From contig JAEWAX010000104.1 in NCBI GenBank assembly GCA_023391425.1, positions 1 to 16,092 on the forward strand: a DNA stretch of 16,092 nucleotides, in the 5' to 3' direction. Below, one piece after another: positions 1 through 4,959 of the stretch. Source of the stretch: Bacillota bacterium. Lineage in GTDB: Bacteria; Bacillota; Clostridia; Acetivibrionales; DSM-1351. Numbering within the stretch: the stretch's first letter is position 1; the number at the start of each line of letters is the position of its first letter. The notes below the pieces were generated by a model, which saw nothing but the letters and a program-made list of their open reading frames with translations, ran no database searches and was not told the DNA's origin. The translations under genes and the position numbers were made by a program.

Positions 1-55
1 GTAAGCGCTCAATCTCATGGCGTATATCTAACGACAATTAAGATTGAGAGCTTAC
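1..55. repeat. Inverted repeat at the window edge, possible terminator
   Basis: Bases 1-15 and 41-55 are complementary at 14 of 15 positions and enclose a 25-base loop, so the RNA would form a long hairpin. It is followed by a T-containing but not uninterrupted stretch (TTTGCTTTG). It may be the terminator of a gene lying to the left of the window, or one arm of a repeat that extends beyond the edge. Nothing else is recognisable between 56 and the promoter near 137. Confidence 0.4.
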
Positions 56-136
56 TTTGCTTTGTGGAATGCTACGATTTGATTAACGATACCATAAAGT
101 ATATAAAATACTTTTTCTTCTGTAAGTAGTATATTG

Positions 137-145
137 TGATATAAT
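137..145 (+). promoter_or_regulatory. Extended -10 promoter candidate for the alkyltransferase gene
   Basis: TGATATAAT is a perfect extended -10 element (TG-N-TATAAT). No good -35 hexamer lies 17 bases upstream, which is acceptable for an extended -10 promoter. Transcription would start near 152, giving a leader of about 85 bases before the start codon at 236. Confidence 0.45.
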
Positions 146-235
146 TGATATGTCATAAACCTCTGAATGCCTGGTATATTAGGTGCTCAACTAGTATTAT
201 AAAGTCATATTATTTATAAAGGATTTGTGTAAACA

Positions 236-835
236 ATGAAAAACATATTCAATTATCAGACAAGTATTGGACGAATTGGAATTGCAGAAGAAGATAATCA
301 AATAACAAATGTATTTTTTGAAACTGATATATGCAATAACCAGAATTACATTTCAAAAGAGTCTACAGGTTCAAAAGAACATGTGAGTTCAAAAAAGTTT
401 GCAGATTTAAAGGAGGATATAGTCTCAAATAATAATATAGCATCTTTTAAATATGTAGAAGCAAAGGACTATTACTTTAAAGAAACTGAAACGATGAGAG
501 AGGCAAGTAGACAGCTTTATGAATACTTAGAGGGAAAACGAAAAATATTTAATTTACCTTTGGCTCCACATGGAACCACTTTTATGAAAAGCGTTTGGAA
601 CTGTTTATGTGATATTCCCTATGGAAAAACAAAAAGCTATAAGGAGATAGCCAAAGAAGTAGGAAATGCAAAAGCATGTAGGGCAGTTGGACTTGCAAAC
701 AACAGAAATCCTATTCCTATCTTTATACCATGTCATAGAGTTATTGGTGCTAATGGCAAACTAATAGGCTATCGGGGTGGGCTTAAAACAAAACTACAGT
801 TATTGGAGTTAGAAAAGCAGTATGAAAATATTTAA
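236..835 (+). CDS. ogt: Methylated-DNA--[protein]-cysteine S-methyltransferase
   Basis: This suicide DNA-repair protein moves the alkyl group from O6-alkylguanine (and O4-alkylthymine) in DNA to its own cysteine, in the cytoplasm. The signature PCHRV is at residues 165-169, with acceptor Cys166. It is preceded by the Asn-rich segment (A-N-N-R-N-P, 154-159) and the helix-turn-helix region around residues 130-155, where Arg149 is the likely base-flipping arginine. The C-terminal half is canonical. The N-terminal half carries an apparently non-conserved polar insert at about residues 30-75, which makes the protein (199 aa) longer than typical Ogt enzymes. The only near-upstream Shine-Dalgarno is AAAGGA, about 12 bases before the ATG, which is rather far, but an in-frame stop just upstream fixes this ATG as the first start. 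The end of the gene overlaps the start of the glycosylase remnant, suggesting a former two-gene alkylation-repair operon. Confidence 0.93.
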   Translation: MKNIFNYQTSIGRIGIAEEDNQITNVFFETDICNNQNYISKESTGSKEHVSSKKFADLKEDIVSNNNIASFKYVEAKDYYFKETETMREASRQLYEYLEGKRKIFNLPLAPHGTTFMKSVWNCLCDIPYGKTKSYKEIAKEVGNAKACRAVGLANNRNPIPIFIPCHRVIGANGKLIGYRGGLKTKLQLLELEKQYENI

Positions 836-1155
836 ATCAGTCAAGTAGAGCTGGAACACCTTAAAAAGAAAGACAAGAAGCTAGGCGCTACAATTGAAGG
901 ATAGGCAGGATAGAGCGTGAGATAATTCATGACCTGTTTTCAGCACTTGTAAACAGTATAGTGGGTCAACAAATTTCCTCAAAAGTAGCCATTACTGTCT
1001 GGAATATAGTACAGGAACACTTTAATATTGTAAATTTAGAAAAGTTTATTCAAAACTATCCGGATATAGATAATTTGCTTTTAAATGAGTTAAGCAGTTA
1101 TCAAAATCCGGTTTTTTATTTGCTAGAAATGGGCATATATATAAGTATAAGTTGA
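822..1155 (+). pseudogene. Decayed DNA-3-methyladenine glycosylase (AlkA/HhH-GPD family) remnant
   Basis: Three frames must be joined to read this gene. A start (MKIF) at 822 lies inside the end of the alkyltransferase gene. The reading then continues in a second frame from about 839 (VELEHLKKKDKKLG) and a third from about 898 (RIGRIEREI, then DLFSALVNSIVGQQISSKVA). One base appears lost near 837 and another near 897, where GAAAGG became GAAGG. The SIVGQQIS block is typical of the helices just before the helix-hairpin-helix of AlkA-type glycosylases, which remove alkylated purines. The sequence stops resembling the family after about 1050 and ends at a stop at 1153-1155. The helix-hairpin-helix and catalytic aspartate are therefore absent and the product cannot be active. 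The open frame 961-1155 is only the last piece of this remnant. Sequencing error could explain a frameshift but not the missing C-terminal half. Confidence 0.75.
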
Positions 1156-1224
1156 AATTTCAATTTACGTACTCGCATTATGCGTTAAGGTGATATATTT
1201 ATTATAATTTAACCGCTATGCGGT
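1152..1224. promoter_or_regulatory. Cluster of three short palindromes with -10-like boxes
   Basis: Three perfect dyads lie within 73 bases upstream of the 71-residue gene: TTGAAATTTCAA (1152-1163), CGCATTATGCG (1174-1184) and ACCGCTATGCGGT (1212-1224). Between the last two are an extended -10-like TGATATATT (1191-1199) and a TATAAT (1203-1208). The last dyad would lie just after the transcription start, where it could act as an operator or a 5' hairpin next to the ribosome binding site. No regulator can be assigned. Confidence 0.4.
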
Positions 1225-1239
1225 CTATGGAGGAACATT

Positions 1240-1455
1240 ATGGGAAAATTTGAAGGTGTAGAAAAGATAGGTCTAAGAGATGCTGCAACAAAAAATCTTA
1301 TTGCAATATATCCTAAAAAGCCTAAAGGCACTGATGCTGAAATTGAAAAGAGTGTTAAGGATTGGTATTATACGACGAGCTGTGCAGCTGAAGATATTCT
1401 ATTAAATGCATATGTTGATATATTAACTGAAGATGAAATAAAATCAAAACCTTGA
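1240..1455 (+). CDS. Small conserved-looking hypothetical protein (71 aa)
   Basis: I do not recognise a named family. The start is well supported: GGAGG at 1229-1233 sits 6 bases before the ATG, and TATAAT boxes lie about 35 bases further upstream. The product is soluble, with no signal peptide or membrane segment, and mixes charged and helical segments. It begins MGKFEGVEKIGLRDAATKNL, has a basic YPKKPKG turn at about residues 25-31, and a C-terminal helix with acidic residues. One Cys lies near the middle (residue 48). It is flanked on both sides by gene remnants, so its survival with an intact frame and good initiation signals suggests it is expressed. Its function is unknown. Confidence 0.65.
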   Translation: MGKFEGVEKIGLRDAATKNLIAIYPKKPKGTDAEIEKSVKDWYYTTSCAAEDILLNAYVDILTEDEIKSKP

Positions 1456-1459
1456 GCTC

Positions 1460-1608
1460 ATGTACGCCAGGTTCTATGTCGATGACACCTATCTTATCAG
1501 GTTAACACTAAAAGAGCCTATTATATGGGAGGCCCAATAGTTATGAATACAAAGGAAGAACTAGACCAAGCCTTTAAGTAACTTAACCAAGGTACATTTA
1601 TCAAGTAA
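1460..1608 (+). pseudogene. C-terminal remnant of a pirin-family gene
   Basis: Joining frames gives a piece resembling the end of pirins (cupin-fold iron-binding proteins): ARF near 1470, LSG near 1493, then KEPIIW, GGPIVMNTKEELDQAF and LNQGTFIK up to the stop at 1606-1608. The conserved tail of pirins has the form EPI-x-x-x-GP-x-VMNT-x-EE-x-x-x-AF. At least one base is missing near 1528 (TGGGGAGG became TGGGAGG), further damage lies near 1497, and an in-frame TAA replaces a codon at 1579-1581. The cupin core is not in the window, so only the last third or less remains. The identification rests on the tail motif alone. Confidence 0.55.
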
Positions 1609-1654
1609 ATAGAAAATTTTTATTATGATTAGTTGATAGGTACGGTAAATTTAG

Positions 1655-1720
1655 GTAATACTATGAGGCTGGCTATTTAAGAATGTTAAAAATTATTACT
1701 TAATAACCAGCCTCTATTAC
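1655..1720 (-). terminator. Strong hairpin, likely terminator of the chemoreceptor gene
   Basis: GAGGCTGG (1665-1672) pairs with CCAGCCTC (1707-1714). Pairing extends inward through TATT/AATA and outward through GTAATA/TATTAC with a small bulge. It lies 40 bases past the stop of the minus-strand chemoreceptor gene. There is no clean T-run on either side, so termination efficiency is uncertain. From 1609 to 1655 nothing else is visible. Confidence 0.5.
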
Positions 1721-1759
1721 TTGTATTCTAGATGTTACTTAAATATAAATTAGTATATT

Positions 1760-3505
1760 TTAAATAATAAATTTTGATACTACTTCATTTAAAATATCAG
1801 CACTTTCCTTAGTAGAATTAATTTCTCTAGTAACATTACTAGCTTTGTTAACTATATCGGATGCCTTAATGGCAATGTGGCTAGTACCGTTAGCTGCTTC
1901 ATTTGTTGAGATAGTAACTTCATTTATAGCCTTTAACATATTTTCTATTGATGCCAGTAATTCTTCAGAAGTAGCACTAAAATCTGTAACTAGGTCATTT
2001 ACGGTAGTAGCATCCTTATCGTATTCATTTGATGCATTAAGCATTAGTTTATAATCTTTATCAACATCATTAGACATAAACTCAAGTAGTCTATTTGAAC
2101 CATTGGTCAAATCCTCAACGGCACTAATAACAATTTTAGTTATGCTTTGGATTTCTGTTGCTGTTTTATTAGAATCTTCAGCAAGCTTTCGTATCTCATC
2201 AGCAACCACTGCAAAGCCTTTTCCAGCTTCTCCCGCTCTAGCAGCTTCAATTGCAGCATTTAATGCTAAAAGATTAGTTTGTGTAGTGATTTGTAATATT
2301 GCATCTGCTAGAATATTAATTTTATCAACGGATTTTGAATTGCTTATTGCTAACTTTAAATTATCCTCTACACTAGTAAATACTTCATGTGAATTTTCTT
2401 GAGAAATTGAGAAAGTGGATTTCAAATTGTTCGCCTTTTTACTTATTGCAGCTGCTGTAACAGAACCTTCTTCAGCCTTGCGGGCAATGTCTTCAGAGGC
2501 TTTTTCAATGTCTGTTGAGGTCGCATTCATCTCTTCAGTTGAAGCAGCAGTTTCTTCCATTCCAGCAGAAAGTTCCTGCGTGGTGGCAGATATTTCATCT
2601 ATTTGGTTTCCTAACTCCATAATATTTATATTAGCTGTATCTACTGCAACCTTAACCTTTTTAGACTCTTCCATAACATTAGAAATAATATTTCTAAATT
2701 GTTTTCGAGCAGTTGCTTCGGCATTTATTATTACAGCAAATTCGTCCTTCTCATTAAAGTATTTTTCATAACTGTTATCATACTTTAAATCGAAATTTGC
2801 AGTTTTATCTATGAATTGTATTACTTTATTTGTCCTTCTTTTTATATTTGTAATTATTATGATTCCAAATAGCAGAGACACTATAATAGCAAAAATCCAA
2901 ATTATACCTATAAAAATCTGGGTATATAACACTGTTTTATTATTTTGAGCTACTAAATCATTATTATAAATCTCTAAAATTTCTTCCATCTGGTTTATGT
3001 TTTCTCTGACTGTATCAAAACTTTTATTATATTCATATTGGCTGGTTAGTTTATTTTTATTAGGGTCAAAAAGACTATACCAATTATCGTAGTCTTTTTC
3101 AAATTTATCAAATAATTCGAAAATAGTTAAATTTGATGTTTCATGTTTATAATTTTCAAAAGAACTTTTATCTGTAAGAAGTAGTTTCTTTGCGTTATTG
3201 ATATTGTCAAGCGTTTGTTTAGAATTTTCATTGTAGGAATTTGCCAAGGTGTCTAGAGTGGCAGAACCTCCGGCTAGAGTCTTCATATCCATTTCTACGA
3301 CTAGCGCTTGATAAATGTCCCTATCAGCAGTTGTAATATATCCTAAGCTTTGACTTGATTGCATATAGAGCTTATCCAATAAATTATTGGTAATACTCTG
3401 TATGCCTAATAGAGATAGAATGGTAACAGCTATTAGTGCGATTATAGGGCAAAGCAGAGCTATAAGCATTTTTGTACTGATTTTGAGATTGTTAATTTTA
3501 AACAT
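1760..3505 (-). CDS. Methyl-accepting chemotaxis protein (transmembrane chemoreceptor)
   Basis: This membrane receptor senses an extracellular signal and controls the CheA kinase through CheW, steering flagellar motion. Transmembrane segments lie at about residues 12-36 and 195-219. They flank a roughly 160-residue extracellular region rich in helix-forming residues, probably a four-helix-bundle sensor. A HAMP-like region follows (about 220-270) and then the long cytoplasmic coiled coil. The hallmark signalling tip is at about 405-442 (TNLLALNAAIEAARAGEAGK, then GFAVVADEIRKLAE). Glu/Gln/Ala-rich heptads on either side (about 305-340 and 505-540) are candidate methylation regions. The start is supported by AAAGGTGG about 8 bases upstream. 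The size, 581 aa, is normal for the family. The gene stands alone, as many clostridial chemoreceptor genes do, and is preceded by a sigma-D-like promoter. The ligand cannot be predicted. Confidence 0.95.
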   Translation of the reverse strand: MFKINNLKISTKMLIALLCPIIALIAVTILSLLGIQSITNNLLDKLYMQSSQSLGYITTADRDIYQALVVEMDMKTLAGGSATLDTLANSYNENSKQTLDNINNAKKLLLTDKSSFENYKHETSNLTIFELFDKFEKDYDNWYSLFDPNKNKLTSQYEYNKSFDTVRENINQMEEILEIYNNDLVAQNNKTVLYTQIFIGIIWIFAIIVSLLFGIIIITNIKRRTNKVIQFIDKTANFDLKYDNSYEKYFNEKDEFAVIINAEATARKQFRNIISNVMEESKKVKVAVDTANINIMELGNQIDEISATTQELSAGMEETAASTEEMNATSTDIEKASEDIARKAEEGSVTAAAISKKANNLKSTFSISQENSHEVFTSVEDNLKLAISNSKSVDKINILADAILQITTQTNLLALNAAIEAARAGEAGKGFAVVADEIRKLAEDSNKTATEIQSITKIVISAVEDLTNGSNRLLEFMSNDVDKDYKLMLNASNEYDKDATTVNDLVTDFSATSEELLASIENMLKAINEVTISTNEAANGTSHIAIKASDIVNKASNVTREINSTKESADILNEVVSKFII

Positions 3506-3612
3506 TTGAGTCCACCTTTCGATAAATTAATAGAATGAATATTATATTTGATATATAGCAATATATATAATTAATTAATATAGTTCAAAAATGTGAAATA
3601 AGCACCATAGAT

Positions 3613-3639
3613 ATATCGGATAAACTAGACTACATATTA
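3613..3639 (-). promoter_or_regulatory. Candidate sigma-D (flagellar/chemotaxis) promoter of the chemoreceptor
   Basis: On the minus strand the sequence reads TAAT, 15 bases, TCCGATAT. The sigma-D/sigma-28 consensus is TAAA-N15-GCCGATAT, so 3 of 4 and 7 of 8 positions match with exact spacing. The -10 lies 108 bases upstream of the chemoreceptor start codon. This fits the known control of motility and chemotaxis genes by this sigma factor in Firmicutes. Confidence 0.55.
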
Positions 3640-3660
3640 ACAACTAAATATTTATAAAAA

Positions 3661-3705
3661 GACATAAAAGACAATAAAACGACAAAAATGTCGGTAAATC
3701 GACAA
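3661..3705. promoter_or_regulatory. Phased GACA repeats with CGACA/TGTCG dyad
   Basis: GACA followed by A/T-rich bases occurs at 3661, 3670, 3681 and 3701, spaced by 9, 11 and 20 bases, which is close to helical phasing. CGACA (3680-3684) and TGTCG (3689-3693) also form a perfect dyad with an AAAA centre, followed by a further CGACA (3700-3704). This lies between the divergent chemoreceptor and membrane-protein genes. The TGTCG core resembles the Spo0A box (TGTCGAA) but no copy is a full match. Confidence 0.35.
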
Positions 3706-3772
3706 TATAACTAAACAAACGGTAATTGAGCAAACAAGGGTATATTATGACTTAGGTCTACGAATAATATTA

Positions 3773-4216
3773 ATGATGGAAATTTCCTTAGTAGGTGTAT
3801 ATATGGTTATATCGATTGCAATTGTTGGAATAATTATTATTGTTATTTTCTTTTTAACAATATCTATAAAAGAAGAGGTGGTAACTATATCTAAATTAAG
3901 AAGTATATATTTATATCTTGTAAGTTTTGTTGCATTAATGATGATATTAATTGGATTAATATTCACAGTGCAGAATATTACAGATGTACTTTTTCCAACA
4001 AATTATTATTATGAGTCCCTACCAATAGAGAAAACTGGAGGTATGACTGAGGAAGAAATAAAAAGATATGAAGAAAGCCAAAAAATTAATCAACAAAACC
4101 AACAAACTAATAGCAAGAAAAATGTTGCAAAATCAGTTGCCGTAGTAATAGTAGCATTACCAACATTCGCATATCATTGGAGAAAGATAGAAAAAGAAAA
4201 GAAAGAACAGATATAA
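3773..4216 (+). CDS. Small membrane protein with a Gln/Lys-rich soluble loop
   Basis: Hydrophobic segments lie at about residues 6-32, 43-68 and 120-134. The charged segment 82-118 is rich in Glu, Gln, Asn and Lys, and a basic tail (WRKIEKEKKEQ) ends the 147-residue protein. The middle segment (RSIYLYLVSFVALMMILIGL and following) recalls DUF5671-like membrane proteins, but this is only a resemblance. No function can be assigned. No good ribosome binding site precedes the double ATG at 3773. An internal ATG at 3803 is preceded by GGTG, so the real start may be 10 codons later. The stop codon ends two bases before the foldback element, which may have replaced the original terminator. Confidence 0.7.
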   Translation: MMEISLVGVYMVISIAIVGIIIIVIFFLTISIKEEVVTISKLRSIYLYLVSFVALMMILIGLIFTVQNITDVLFPTNYYYESLPIEKTGGMTEEEIKRYEESQKINQQNQQTNSKKNVAKSVAVVIVALPTFAYHWRKIEKEKKEQI

Positions 4217-4218
4217 AC

Positions 4219-4632
4219 ATGGAGCGTGCGAAAAACTATTTCGGATACAATATAGTTCAAAGATTATGTTTAAATAGTACTTCCGCACGAACTTATATCA
4301 ATGGATCGCTCCTAAAGAAAACTTAGCTTGTGCCAAGCCGCAGGCGAAGGCAGATGCTTAGTTGCACTTATACTTGGAAAGTGCAAAGTAATTGCTGAAA
4401 TAGTACTGGTTCACCACAAGCATTTTTACCGTCGTAGAACACTCGACATCGTTTCTCGGGTTACTGCAAAACCGCGATGTCCTGTCGCTTTGTCGGCAAA
4501 AAACGCTTGTGCTTCACCTACAATTTCAGCAATTACTTTTAATTAAGCTTCCCATTGGTATAAGTTGTACTCACGTACTATTAAAACAGAAAGTTTTTCT
4601 CATATATTGTATTTAGTTTTGCACACGCCCAT
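4219..4632. mobile_element. MITE-like foldback element with long imperfect terminal inverted repeats
   Basis: The left end (4219-4304) and the reverse complement of the right end (4552-4632) align over about 80 bases. Matching blocks in order are ATGG-GCGTG, AAAACTA, ATACAATATA, AATAGTAC and ACTTATA-CAATGG, with substitutions and small gaps between. Inside lies a second, perfect 17-base inverted repeat (4385-4401 with 4523-4539), then CACAAGC/GCTTGTG and GACATCG/CGATGTC, and a local hairpin TTGCACTT/AAGTGCAA (4362-4369, 4379-4386). The whole unit could fold into one long branched hairpin. The interior is richer in G+C than its surroundings. No transposase or other convincing gene is present. 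A clear target-site duplication was not found. Most likely it is a non-autonomous transposable element or large interspersed repeat; a structured RNA is an alternative. Confidence 0.65.
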
Positions 4633-4655
4633 AGTAAATTCAGAACATAATTAGT

Positions 4656-4940
4656 TTAGCCAATATCATCTTTTAGCAGGATTTTAACAATCTTTATAAT
4701 GTCCTCATCAACTACACGATAGCATATCTCAAGTCCATTACGTTCACCGTCAATAATTCCTGCTGCTTTAAGTTTAGCAAGGTGCTGTGAAACAGTAGAT
4801 TGAGGAAGACTCATGCACTCTTGTATTTTTGTAACATTACATCCACCTTCAATTAACCCCTTTACAATACAAAGTCTTTGGGGATGTGCCAGAGCCTTAA
4901 TCTTATCAGCTTTTTTCTCGTACCTTTTTAAATCAATCAA
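4656..4940 (-). CDS. ArsR-family winged-helix repressor
   Basis: This small DNA-binding protein probably represses the operon it sits in. The winged-helix core is clear: KALAHPQRLCIVKGL, then the recognition helix region SLPQSTVSQHLAKLKAAGII and a wing with GLEICYRV. The classical arsenic/cadmium motif ELCVC in the DNA-binding helix is absent. Cysteines are present in IEGGCN, IQECMS and the wing, in addition to RLCIV. In an operon with rhodanese/TusA/DsrE modules this suggests a thiol- or persulfide-responsive regulator, as for SqrR/BigR, but the cysteine positions do not allow a firm match. Start: a longer frame begins at ATG 4955, but that ATG lacks a ribosome binding site. GGAGGT (4948-4953) lies 7 bases before a TTG at 4940, so the TTG is the likely start, giving 94 aa. 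It is 19 bases past the stop of the upstream gene, hence co-transcribed. Confidence 0.88.
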   Translation of the reverse strand: MIDLKRYEKKADKIKALAHPQRLCIVKGLIEGGCNVTKIQECMSLPQSTVSQHLAKLKAAGIIDGERNGLEICYRVVDEDIIKIVKILLKDDIG

Positions 4941-4959
4941 AATGTATACCTCCATCGTT

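Noticed and set aside
1845..2771. Three long plus-strand frames opposite the chemoreceptor gene
   Set aside because: They are antisense shadows of a clearly conserved minus-strand coding sequence and have no initiation signals.
4328..4546. A 72-codon plus-strand frame with a TTG start inside the foldback element
   Set aside because: It lies wholly within the inverted-repeat element, has no ribosome binding site, and its codons are dictated by the palindromic structure, so it is not treated as a gene.
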